Assembly: GCF_964355755.1 (NCBI RefSeq)
Contig: NC_092674.1
Location: forward strand, 13,707,001-13,771,000
Length of the DNA: 64,000 nucleotides
Source of the DNA: Antedon mediterranea
Lineage: Eukaryota; Echinodermata; Crinoidea; Comatulida; Antedonidae
Direction of reading: 5' to 3'
Made by a program: the position numbers and the translations under genes. Shown piece after piece: positions 31,863 to 42,612 of the stretch. The stretch's first letter is position 1. Each line of letters begins with the position of its first letter. The notes beneath the pieces are model-generated. The model had not been told where the DNA came from and did not search any database. It saw only the letters and a list, made by a program, of their open reading frames with translations.

Positions 31863-34800
31863 CTAGATGGCACGCTCGCTTCGCTCGCGTACCATCTAGG
31901 TCGTGCCCACAGATGGTTCTCGAATACACAGTATTTCCCAGCGAGAAAAAAATGGAGATTTCAAATGTACGTACTGCAGGACTACATTGTCGTTTACACA
32001 AACGAATAAATATACACGATGATTTATGTAGTCAGCTAAAATTAGCACCCTGGGAATTACTTCCGAGAGAGAAACAAAATGAGTCAAATTTTTTTATTTG
32101 GACTCATTTAAACAAACCCAATTTGTGTTTTGTATGTAACATTAAGGGTTGAGGTATGGGGGAAGAAGATAGGTAAAAAGAGGAAACATTTTAAAATATA
32201 TTCTTATCCACTCAGTAACGAAATATTGTTTTTAATGTTTTATAGGCCTATAAATAATATACCACTAAATACAGTAAAACATTTACGATTTAATACTTTG
32301 TTAAAACTCTCACTGTCATAGTCGATTGAAATAGTAAAGTACATGTAACGATACACCACTACGTACGTTTATATATTTTTAAATTATTAATTAATACAAA
32401 CGTTGAGAAGCAACAGTAGTAATAACGTTTATTTATTTGTATATTATATGTTTATAATCTAACAGTAGGGCCTACCCACACTCACAGTAATAAAGTTTAT
32501 TTGTATATTTGTTTATATTATATCTAACAGTACCAACACTCACAATAAGAAATTTGCGATTCAAATTGCGATCAAAAGTGGTTAATACCTTAACAGTATT
32601 GTACAGCATTGCAATACTATTTATGTTTATTCTCCAAGGGGGCCCATAAATCTAAATCTATACCTCTATGGTTAAACCAAATAATTTGGAATGTTTCATT
32701 CATCACAAATCAATACATTTGTAAAAACGTATATTACATGTATCAAAATAGCATTTTTTAAAGAAAATCGGCCTGTCTTCAACATCATGATGCTGTACTC
32801 GAACTGGTCAACCGGTTTTCAGCTATTAAAAACAATTATCGTAAGAGGAGATAGGAAAATGCGAAGTGTCCTCGTATTATTGTGTGCGGGTATTTTTCAA
32901 ATTGACATCCATTAATGTCTTATAATAAATAAGTACTGTAATAGTTACTGAAGTTACTATTACAATCTCGTCAATGAAAACACGAAAATGTATATGCACT
33001 TACTTATGAAAACGTATACAGTATTATACTCAGTTATTGAAACAGTAGGTTTAAAAAAGTTTCGTTTGTCTGTAAAATGATGTAATCAAGCTGTTTACAT
33101 GAGTCTTAATTTATAAGCACATCAATAATAAAATAGTTTATCTATCCTGTAATTGGCGAGATTATGGTCGCTGTTGAATGAAATAAAGCCAATCGGTATC
33201 ATATTTGTACAGAAACGTTTTCGCGGCCGAAGGGTGTAACCTAAATTCGTTGTATTATCGTCAAGAACTAACTGTAACTAAACTTACATAGAAAGTAGGG
33301 TATCATAAATTTGGCCTTAGCACTCGGGGGAGTGGCTAAGATGAAGTCCGTGGGACTACTAAATATAAATTGTAATGAACCTCGAGGGACATAAATAGGA
33401 ATATTTCATGTTTCATTATCAATGTATAATAAATGGAAACTGTTTACCGATTCAAATAATAGAAATTGGTTTTTAACATTTTCCGAACCTATTGCAAGTT
33501 TATTCTCAAAGGGCCCATATATTTACCTACCGTATGTGTTAAACCAAGGGCTCATAAATTTACCTACAGTACTTGTGTTAAACCAAACTCTGGCAGACTG
33601 AGAGATTGGGATGTTCCATTCATCGCAAATCAATACATTTGTATAATCGTATATTAAATCTATCAAAATAGTATTTTTTTAAGAAAATCGGCCTGTCTTC
33701 AACATTATGATGGTGTACTCTAGCAATCTATCAAAATAGTATTTTTTAAAGAAAATCGGCCTGTCTTCAACATTATGATGGTGTACTCTAGCTGTTCAAC
33801 CGGTTTTCAGCTATTAAAAACAATTATCGTAGGAAGAGATAGGAAAATGCGAAGCCTCCTCGCTATGTAACATTAGGGTTGAGGGATGGGAAAGCGGATA
33901 GGTACAAAGAGGAACAATTTTTAAATATATTCTTTATCCACTGAGTAACGAAATATTTTGTTCATGTTTTATAGGCCTATAAATAATATACCTCTAAATA
34001 CAGTAGGCCTAAAACATTTGCGATTTAATACTTTGTTAAAACTGTCACTGTCATAATCGATTGAAATATTAAAGTACATGTCACGATACACCACTACGAC
34101 GTTTATATTTTTGGTAATTATTAATTAATACAAACGTTGAGAAGGAACTGTCAGTATAAAGTTTATTTGTATATCTAACAGTAGAGCCTATCCACAGTCT
34201 CAGTAATAAAGTTTATTTGTATATATTTTTATATTACATCTAACAGTACGAACATTCACAGTAAGAAATGTTCGATTCAAATGAAAAATAGTTAATAGGT
34301 ATTTACAGTATTGTCAAAGTATTGCAAGTTTATTCTCAAAGGGCCCATATATTTACCTACCGTATATGTTAAACCAAGGGCTCATAAATTTACCTACAGT
34401 ACTTGTGTTAAACCAAACTCTGGCAGACTGAGAGATTGGGATGTTCCATTCATCGCAAATCAATACATCTGTATAATCGTATATTAAATCTATCAAAATA
34501 GTATTTTTTAAAGAAAATCGGCCTGTCTTCAACATTATGATGGTGTACTCTAGCTGTTCAACCGGTTTTCAGCTATTAAAAACAATTATCGTAGGAGGAG
34601 ATAGAAAAATGCGAAGCCTCCTCGCATTTTTTTGGCGGGTATTTTTCAAGATGGACATCCATTAGACAGTGTATACCACGATCGGAAAACACCCCTATTT
34701 GGGGCAAATCGTTGAACCTAAATTCGTTTTAATCGTTAATAACTAATTATCTAACTCAATTTAATTAGTAAACAGGGTTACATCAGGCGGTTAAAATCAG

Positions 34801-34899
34801 TACCGAAAGTACGAACCAACTTTACATACCATTGAGTGAAAATTCTAGAAGTAAGGCGCGATTTACCGAATTTTGCCCTTACGTAAATTTATATATAGA
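31863..34899 (-). mobile_element. Non-autonomous Helitron, family 1, copy B (internally duplicated)
   Basis: Ends as in copy A, with the full terminal palindrome CACGCTCGCTTCGCTCGCG inside CTAGATGG...CCATCTAG. It sits between A and T with no target duplication. The body contains two or more partial copies of the family sequence: GGGCCCATATATTTACCTAC is at about 33511 and 34340, and TAGGAAAATGCGAAG-type words are at about 32850, 33840 and 34604. About 540 bases at 32921-33465 are not shared with copies A or D and could be captured DNA. Confidence 0.8.
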
Positions 34900-35047
34900 T
34901 ATGATTGATAATGTGATTTCACAAAATGGCGTATAAATGACGTCACGGATGAGTGATCACGCTGGAAACAATAAAAAGAAAAAAAAAATAATAATAATAA
35001 TAAAGATTTCATACAATAACAATAGGTGATCATTTTATTCTAAATGA

Positions 35048-36358
35048 TCACCTAAAAAGTACTGCTCTAACCACTGTTGAAATATATCCCCTATGAAGAA
35101 AACTATGCATTGCTTTCTATAAAAACCTTGTATATCCACATAGTTTTACAGGTGGATGCTTTATATTTTGTGCTAGGTAGGTGTGTAATGAATTGGAGAA
35201 TGCCAGAGATTTCAGTAAAATATAAAACTTAATAATAAATATATAATACATTTCTGGTTTTAGATAAGTATTTTGATAAAATGCCACACAGATTCCAGTA
35301 ATAATAATAACAATAAAATTCTTTTTTTTATTATTTGGAATTATTTCAAAATTTTTAAATACAAGGGTTAGCCATGATTTTGTAATAAATTTCTAGGAAT
35401 CACTCTGATGTTGGTATGGAAACCAAGGAATTCACTCTGATATTGGTATAAAAACAAGGAATTCACTTTGATATTGGTATAAAAACAAGGAATTCACTTT
35501 GATATTGGTACGAAAACCGCATATTGTACAGTACAAATCAAAACTTTGGATGAGCCACTAAATATATGTGTTCCAACAAAAAACACAACATTTTCTGCTT
35601 TCTGATTGGCTGTTGTTTTGACAACATATTGGGTTAAAAAATATGGTATATATTAACAATATTTTATTGATGTTAATAAAATAATCTGATGGCAATTGGA
35701 TTCAATTTAGAAATGATAATACTAATATTGCTGGTACAATCAATGAAACATATGTAGATTACATTAACATCATAAAAAATAACTATTTGAAGCAAAGTGT
35801 CCTTAAAAATGTATGGTGTACGTTATTGTCAATGCAATGGATTATCCAAACTGTCAATTATGATTGGTCAACTCACTAGCGTTTGTAGCGATTTTTGTTT
35901 TTTAAATCATTTTTTTCTGATTTTAATTATTTTTTAAATTATTTTATTTATTTATAAATGTTATTTTTAAGTGTTGTCTTTTTATGTTACTTGTCTTGTC
36001 AAATTATATTGTACTAAGGGTCCGTATTATGATCAGCTTTGTCTGGATGTACTATCCTTGTTAAATATTGTTGAAATAAAATAAATATGGGAACCACACC
36101 TTTTGGTTAAAAAAACATTTTTTGAATATTGCCACTTAACTTTATTTTATATGAAACATAACCATGACTTTATGTTTGTTTAATGAAACGCATCATCATT
36201 GTACTCTACAATTGTCTTAACCTTTTATTGAAATATCTGGTATCTTTATAGATAGAAAGTAGTTCACTACAGTTAAAATTATAAAAGTGTATAAAAATAA
36301 AATAATAGTATGGAGGTTATGAATTTATTTATGCCAAATTGGTGGGGTTTTTTCACAG
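35048..36358. repeat. Intron with a short minisatellite
   Basis: Aligns with 53038-54325. At about 35391-35520 a ~31-base unit (GGAATTCACTCTGATATTGG followed by TATAAAAACAA) occurs about four times; block 2 has about three copies at 53396-53490. No exon was seen. Confidence 0.75.
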
Positions 36359-36466
36359 TAAATGGAACTGATCCTTGTACATACAAAGATGAACTTGGTT
36401 GTCTCTTCTCTTTTAACTTTGTTATGAATGGAACAATGGAGGTGATTCTGGTACAGAAAATAACAT
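36359..36466 (+). CDS. Integrin beta exon (block 1): beta-tail domain
   Basis: 108 nt from TTTTTTCACAG to GTAAGTAATG. NGTDPCTYKDELGCLFSFNF then VMNGTMEVILVQKIT matches the beta-tail C-x-x-x-D...C-x-F-x-F-x-Y/F motif followed by the V-x-V-x-x-x strand before the membrane. Phase 1 on both sides, joining to a Cys-Pro-Glu residue run at the next exon. Intact. Confidence 0.9.
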
Positions 36467-36519
36467 GTAAGTAATGTAAAAAGAAAACCCAGCAAAATGA
36501 AACCCAATACATTGTCTAA

Positions 36520-36647
36520 AGCTCTGTCTACACTATCAAACTTTATGTGACAAAAACATGTTATGTGCCCATATGGTGATGAAAACTACCGTAATGGGTA
36601 CATTACACTTTTTTGTCCAACTATTTTGATAGTGTAGACATAGAGCT
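36520..36647. mobile_element. MITE with AGCTCTGTCTACACTATCA ends
   Basis: AGCTCTGTCTACACTATCAA at the left and TTGATAGTGTAGACATAGAGCT at the right are inverted ends, flanked by TA. The orthologous copy in block 2 is at 54488-54617. No coding capacity; probably mobilised in trans by a TA-target transposase. Confidence 0.75.
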
Positions 36648-36986
36648 ATATATTGAGATCTCTGTGCACTTCACACACGCGCGCACACACCTTCATATAT
36701 ACAGTATACATCCCCTCATTTGACAGGGACAATTTGATGGACATCAGCAGGCATACTGAACTTTTTTCACAAACAATTACGAAAGAGTACCATAGTAACC
36801 TGTATTCTTTGTATATTAAACATCTTTTATTTTTCAATTTGAGACATGCACTTCATTATTATACTAGACTTGTTTGTACAAAGTATGTGAAATGCATGAT
36901 AGAGTTAGAGTGAAAAAAAATGATTGCAACACTTCATGTTAATAATTTATATGAATATTTATCAACATGTGGTACTTTATTTTCAG

Positions 36987-37153
36987 CTTGCCCAGAAGGA
37001 ATAGATGCCTTATGGCTGGCTATTGGCATCATTATTGGTATATTACTAGTTGGTCTAGCCCTTCTGCTGGCCTGGAAGATAGCTACATATATATATGACA
37101 AACGAGAATATGCTAAATTTTTGAAAGAGTTAGAAAATGCACAAACAGATGCA
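36987..37153 (+). CDS. Integrin beta exon (block 1): transmembrane segment and membrane-proximal tail
   Basis: 167 nt from TTATTTTCAG to GTAAGGAATG. CPEGID is followed by a ~23-residue hydrophobic helix LWLAIGIIIGILLVGLALLL with a small-residue GxxxG-like face, then WKIATYIYDKREYAKFLKEL, the conserved W-K-x-x-x-x-x-x-D-R/K-R-E-F/Y-x-K-F membrane-proximal region that binds the alpha tail. Phase 1 in, 0 out. Intact. Confidence 0.95.
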
Positions 37154-37590
37154 GTAAGGAATGATTATTTTTTTTATCTTGTAGTTAATGTTTATTTATT
37201 TATTATTTATGGTTTCCCTTTAAAGACCAGACCATTTGTATGTAGAGTCAGCACTACATAGCATCCAAGTTCACTGTAGCTGACGTTCCAAGAAAACATT
37301 ATTTATTTTAAACATTTCTATTTGCATTTGAACTCTCTATCTATCTCTATATCTATTTCTAGTATGATTATGATGTATCGTAGTATTGTAATTGAAAATG
37401 TTAAATCTAACAGTATTAGTAAATACCTTTAATTAAAAGTATAAGTATATATTTATGTCAATTTCTGTGATTAACATGCATTGCATTGGAACATTAGCAT
37501 TGAAAATACTAATTGAAATTTAATTATATGTTTATGAAAAATTAAACCAAGAAAATATTACCTAGACATACTTACTTGCCTTTTTTTCAG

Positions 37591-37653
37591 AATATAAATC
37601 CCCTTTTTAAATCTTCTACAACAACCTACAAGAATCCAACATATGGTAAATAG
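37591..37653 (+). CDS. Integrin beta last exon (block 1): cytoplasmic NPLF/NPTY tail
   Basis: Starts after TTTTTTTCAG, ends in TAG. NINPLFKSSTTTYKNPTYGK carries both integrin-tail motifs: membrane-proximal NPxY/F (here NPLF, binding talin in known integrins) and distal NPxY (NPTY, kindlin), separated by the S/T-rich stretch. Phase 0. Intact and identical in peptide to block 2. Confidence 0.95.
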   Translation, partial: NINPLFKSSTTTYKNPTYGK

Positions 37654-39571
37654 AAGGTTTTATGCAAGATGTTGATACCTGTTACCAAACAAGACCTCAG
37701 TCAGAACCATCCAACAAGGCCCGATCAATTTGAAAACTGATACACAGACTAAACGATATCAGAATAATAATTTATGGCAAAGTTCAGACTGTAACTGACA
37801 GATCCATCAAGCCTGTTATCAGAAAAAGAAATGCCCACTAGGCTACAACTGACATCAGATCAAAGTACCATGAGATACTCTCCACTGGGCCACACAGTAG
37901 GATATCAGATCAAAGTGGCTTGTCCAGATCCACAAGGCATGTCAAATTATATTTAATAATACTAGATGTCGTGGCCAACACAAAATATACCACATAATTA
38001 TATAAAATGGTCTGATACCAGAAACTAACAACCAGAGCATCTTGTCAAACAGAATTCACCACAGGTATCTGATAGAACATGACATTTCTGTAGTATAAAT
38101 TGAGGTATTAATTATTTGGCTAGAGAGCTAACTCCATATTTAACAATAAATTGTTGTATTCATTACTCTAAAAAAATAAGTAATTTATAAAAACTGGACT
38201 GTACTTTTATGTATGTTTTTATTTAAAAAATATATATATATACAGTACTGTATATATATTCTGACTCATGTATTCTTCATAATATTGTAAGTTATTGTTT
38301 TATGTTACTAAATAATATTTTTGAAAAGATACAGCGGATAATTTGTTAAGCACCAGAACTGTCCTCATCATTTTTCTGTAACATAGTTAGCACTCTAGTC
38401 AATCTATTAATACCTCAATGGTACTAGATCATGCTGAATTTGGTGCTAAGTTGCAATATGTGATAAAATTAGAGGTTCATTTGACAAAAAAAATTAGGAT
38501 TTAAGAATAAATTAGAGTAGCGTATAGTGGTGTGGCCATGTCTTCTGCCTTTAAAAAAAGTGCTTTATTTTATTTAAGATAAATATTTTATATAAAACAT
38601 GTGAAAATGTTGTTATCTGTTCACATATTTTTTAAATTATAATAATATCTTATATTATGACAGTATAGTGAGCTTACCAAAAGTACTGTAATTGGTTACT
38701 CTATAGTAAACCTTAAAACACAGTACTGACTGTATAAATAAGAACTCACAGCCAGTGTTCAAGGGAAACTCTATTAAGCTTGGTTCCCACTAGGACGCAG
38801 TAGAAGGACGCATGTTCGAATAATCTTTTGCGTTGTGGCTTACGTCATTGCATTGTGTCATATTGGGAACCAGACTTTAAGGCGACACTGGTCCCAAAGG
38901 TGTCTCTATAATACAGTTTCCACTGTAATATTTATGCAGGTACATAACAAAGATGGAGGAATTTTCCCTCTTCTATAAAAATATCCTAACTATCTAGTTT
39001 TCTGATTTGATGATAATTCTCCAATTTATATGTATATGTTTCAAAAGTTTAATTGTTAAATTAATACATAAAAAGTAATATAAAGTATTGAAAACGTCAA
39101 AAATCTTTTTAAAAAATGTTCATATTTTCTGAATAGATCTCTTATATTTATCCTTCCTTAAATTCACAATATACACTTACTACTGTTTTTTTACTTGGGC
39201 CATTCGGCAATGTATTCATTCACTATTATACAATCACAGGTCAATACATAACATTTTGTCTTCTAAATTTGACTCCATTTACATTAGTTTCAAAACTATA
39301 CAAAGGTCATATAAAAGGCAAACTGTTCCATACTGTTGGACACTATAAACATTAATAAGCAATACTGGTTGTAAAACCATATTGTAATATTACTACTTTC
39401 TACTGTTTTAAGTTTGTATTTATTATTACTTTGTTATTGTATGTGTATATTATTACTTGTTTAAGACAGAAAAGACGTTTACTTTGTAATTTAAATATAA
39501 AATGTAATAACAAAAACAGATAACAACGTTTATGAACCATCGTGGATCCACTTTCAAGATCAAACAATAAT
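37654..39571. other. 3' untranslated and downstream DNA
   Basis: No ORF of note. AACAATAAATTG near 38140 is a possible poly(A) signal, conserved in block 2 near 56230. TATATATATACAGTACTGTATATATAT near 38230 is a TA-rich palindrome. The interval ends at the DIRS insertion point within AACAATAAT. Confidence 0.6.
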
Positions 39572-39650
39572 AGGAAGAGTAAACGAGACTTACCTGTAAG
39601 TTGAAGTTTGATCACTATTTTATGAATATGTGAGTGAGGTGTAAACTGAG
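39572..39650 (-). repeat. DIRS 3' terminal extension, complementary to the ICR
   Basis: AGGAAGAGTAAACGAGACTT...GAGTGAGGTGTAAACTGAG. Its reverse complement appears at 39788-39864, with one or two mismatches. Confidence 0.9.
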
Positions 39651-39677
39651 ATCCCGACGCGCTCGCGCACCCTCATA
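39641..39677. repeat. DIRS inverted terminal repeat (left)
   Basis: 37 bases beginning GTAAACTGAGATCCCGACGC and ending CGCACCCTCATA; an inverted match to 44467-44503 with one mismatch. Confidence 0.95.
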
Positions 39678-39787
39678 CTTTAAATCAAACATGTCCAGAG
39701 TAATAATTTGCAGCGATAAGTATATATATGATAACCTGCATTGTTCTATAATAATAATTGTTTTACTTGGGGTGGGTTGAGGCGGGC

Positions 39788-39899
39788 AGTTTACACCTCA
39801 CTCACATATTCATAAAATAGTGATCAAACTTCAACTTACAGGTAAGTCTCGTTTAATCTTCCTATTTTATTTCATATACGTTCGCTGTAAACTGAGATG
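39788..39899. repeat. DIRS internal complementary region (circular junction)
   Basis: First part: reverse complement of the left terminal extension. Second part: ATTTTATTTCATATACGTTC then GCTGTAAACTGAGAT, the reverse complement of the right end 44495-44526. They meet at CTTCCT-ATT-TTATTTC, with the shared trinucleotide ATT (AAT) present once. This is the layout expected if replication templates the ends into a circle. Confidence 0.93.
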
Positions 39900-40212
39900 T
39901 TTAAAGCCAACTCTGGAAACATGTTTGAACTGTAAACCAAATAATTGACGGAAATGTTAGTTTCAATAAAACAACTTTATTTCCAAAAGTCTACATTCAT
40001 TCATAAGGATGTTTGCCCTAACGGGCAACTTAAATATGACAACTATCGTGTTGTATTAATAATAAAGCATTTATTTTGCTTATAATCAATAGTCCAACGT
40101 TTTAGGATTCTCACCCTAAAAACATCAACTAGAAAACTAAACAACAATATTAAACTGGTTCAAAATGCAAACAGGGGCTATTTGTAGTAGCCAACAACAA
40201 ACACAACCAATA

Positions 40213-41211
40213 TTAATGAGTTGATGAATCAACTTTTCTCAACAGTGCCTGTTGAAATGACGGATTTCCTACAAATTTTATAGGCTTATTATAATATCTG
40301 TTTAGTGTGTGTTCGTTTCTCCACCCAGCTGTTTCCATTATTAAGTCAACCGGGACACTCCTTAATTTTGCTGATGAAGGTGCAGCCGCTCGGACCGAAT
40401 GGGCTTTAAATTTTGTTGTATCTACTCCTGCTTCTGATAAACCTGTCCTTATCCATCGAGCAATTGTGTCTTTTGATGCCTCGGCATACGGTTTCTTATG
40501 ACATATAAAAAATCTGTACTTATTTTCCCTTAAATTACTAGTTTTTTCCCTGTACTTTAGAATTGTTCTGACCGGACATAGGGCAGGGTCTTCACTTTTG
40601 TGGAAAACCACCAGTTGACCTGTATTGTTTGGTCTGCTAGTTTTTAGTAATGTACAAATGTAAAAGGTGATTGCTTCATTCTCGATATTCATATTTGAAA
40701 ATTTGAAATTATATAAGGTTTGAAGCCTACTTGAGGACAATAATGCTAATAACAATGCTACTTTTATGGTAAATTCTTTAAGCGATAATGTATCGTCGTT
40801 AATTGTTCGCCTCAGATAGTCTGTAACTAAGCGAACATCCCAAATTTGTGCATATTTTGGAGTCGGTGGGTTAAAATTGAATAACCCTTTCATAAATCGT
40901 TTCAGTTCAATAGACTCCTTCATGTTTATATCTAAGATTTCGAGAAAGTTTACAATTGCGCTTTTCGCCGTACTGATAGTACTGTAGCCTAAGCCCTCGT
41001 CCTTCAGCTTTATCAAGAAATCGAGGACGTGACCGGTTTTTAGCTGTTGCCATGTGATTCCTCTGATTTCACAAAAGTCTATAAATTTTGTTAGCTGTGA
41101 GTTATATTGCTTCCACGTTGACCGTCTCCAGGATTGCAGAATGACGTCTGCTGCAGTATTGCTTATTCCTTTGTTGTAGAGTTCCGCCCTGATAGCCTGC
41201 AGGCAAAAAGG
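40213..41211 (-). CDS. DIRS tyrosine recombinase (integrase)
   Basis: Open for 332 codons. Upstream of the first listed ATG-like start it continues with ILQSWRRSTWKQYNSQLTKF and FCEIRGITWQQL, the expected core-binding domain. In the catalytic domain (numbering from the ATA/TTG start at 41016): R97 in LLSSSRLQT, K125 in LLKT, H206 and R209 in HSVRA, W232 in AGWRNEHT and Y241/Y242 near RYYNK, the R-H-R-Y set. It recombines circular DNA with the host site without DDE chemistry. The N-terminus overlaps the end of the RT ORF, as in other DIRS elements. No internal lesion seen. Confidence 0.93.
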   Translation of the reverse strand, partial: PFCLQAIRAELYNKGISNTAADVILQSWRRSTWKQYNSQLTKFIDFCEIRGITWQQLKTGHVLDFLIKLKDEGLGYSTISTAKSAIVNFLEILDINMKESIELKRFMKGLFNFNPPTPKYAQIWDVRLVTDYLRRTINDDTLSLKEFTIKVALLLALLSSSRLQTLYNFKFSNMNIENEAITFYICTLLKTSRPNNTGQLVVFHKSEDPALCPVRTILKYREKTSNLRENKYRFFICHKKPYAEASKDTIARWIRTGLSEAGVDTTKFKAHSVRAAAPSSAKLRSVPVDLIMETAGWRNEHTLNRYYNKPIKFVGNPSFQQALLRKVDSSTH

Positions 41212-42612
41212 TTAAGTCTGCTATAAAGAGGATGACAATCATCTGAACCATGTAATGTTAAGGCATGTTTGGTATTCTTAAACCTCAGTGGTTCCCCAAC
41301 CATCATTGATAGTAATTTAGGATACCAATACTGTGTTGGCCAGTTTGGGACCACCATGATAACTATGGCATTATCTGTCAATATTTTTTTGCAAACATCT
41401 ACCTATAAGGCAGAACGGCGGAAAAGCATAGAGCTTGGCAGAGGACCAATTTTGTAGAAATGCGTCGATACCAATTGAATCTGGGTCCGGTTTCCATGAT
41501 ATAAATTTCGGAAGCTGTGCATTGTGCCTAGAAGCGAATAGGTCTATATCTAGTTCGCCGAATGTTTTAGTGATTTTTATAAACAATTCTTTGTTAAGCA
41601 TCCATTCTGTCTTATCTTTAAACTGACGAGACTTTGCATCAGCTATTATATTATCTCTACCTGGGATGTATTCTGCACTTATCCAAAAATTGTTCTCAAT
41701 GCACCAAGACCAGATGGCTTTTGAAATTTTATTGCACGCAATTGATTTTGCGCCGCCCATGTTGTTTATGTAAGCTACTGCCGTGGTATTATCAATCTTC
41801 AACCTTATGTGCTTAGCTTTTCTCTCACGGGACAATGCTTTAAGGCCGAAAAAAGCAGCCAGCAATTCTAAGTAATTAATATTTAGTGCCCCTGTAGCAT
41901 ATGCAATGTCTAGGTCTTTGTTTATCCACCTTCCCCCCGTGTGGGTATGTCCATCAGTGGCACCCCAGCCTAGACCACTAGCGTCTGTCTCAATTGTTAG
42001 GTCGGGGTACCCATGATATATCAATTTATATGCGTCTTTGACATTATTTTGCCACCAAAGAATATCGTCCCGTCCATTGACGGAAATACTAATAGGCCTA
42101 TCGTAATGGCCTTTATTTAGTTTTAGAGCTAGTATTTTCTCCTTCTCTAGTGCCCTATAATGAAGCTTTCCATACTCTACAGCAGGTAGTGTTGCTATAA
42201 TTTTGCCTAAAAATTGCGCAACTTTCCTAATGGTAGTATGACTTAATGTAAGTATGTGTTTACTTTGAACTCTAATTTCCTCCTTCTTGTGATATGGAAG
42301 GGAAACCGTCATACTTATAGAATTTATTTCAAATCCCAAGAAGGTTATGATCTGCGTAGGATTCATTACTGATTTTTCTCTATTAATGATAAAACCCAAT
42401 GAGGCTAGAAGTTCACTAGTTTCCCTGGCGGTACCGCCGGCCAAGTCTTCTGACTGGTTTATACACAAAATGTCATCAATGTAAACCAACAGAATATGCC
42501 CTCTGCTGCGCAAAAACGCAATTGGGGGCTTCAATAATTTCGTGAAAAGTCTAGGCCCTGATAAGCCCATTAGGCAATGCGACAAACTTATACAGGTTGT
42601 CTTTCCAAACAA
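41163..42612 (-). pseudogene. DIRS reverse transcriptase, RNase H and methyltransferase-like domain
   Basis: Two frames, 42612-41371 and 41381-41163. RT: GPRLFTKLLKPPIAFLRSRG, catalytic YIDD in LLVYIDDIL, FLGFEINS. RNase H: ETDASGLGWGA, NYLELLAAFFGL, KIDNTTAVAYINNMGG, GRDNIIADAKSR. Then DIDLFASRHNAQLPKFISW, DAFLQNW and a YAFPPF motif followed by VVPNWPTQYWYP; order and spacing resemble the Dam-like methyltransferase of DIRS1 elements, with FPPF where DNA adenine methylases have (N/D)PPY. A one-base change in an A7 run near 41388 splits the frames, and another break near 42560 separates this from the RT N-terminus. Confidence 0.9.

Larger units (their letters stand above)
30332..35047 (-). mobile_element. 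Large non-autonomous Helitron-like element, family 2
   Basis: In minus orientation the 3' end is a hairpin ATTCGTCAAAGTGACGAAT, then TCAATTCTAG, with host T next: the CTRR-T Helitron signature. The 5' end is TCATTTAGAATAAAATG next to host A. Block 2 has the uninterrupted site at about 53037. The interior, apart from the nested Helitron B, is 1.7 kb of CG-containing sequence with tandem duplications and no Rep/helicase. The right boundary is less certain than the left because it lies inside a TAGGTGATCATTT hairpin. Confidence 0.6.

Noticed and set aside
40307-40501. Plus-strand open frames inside the DIRS and Gmr1-like elements
   Set aside because: Antisense shadows of the recombinase, RT and gag genes.
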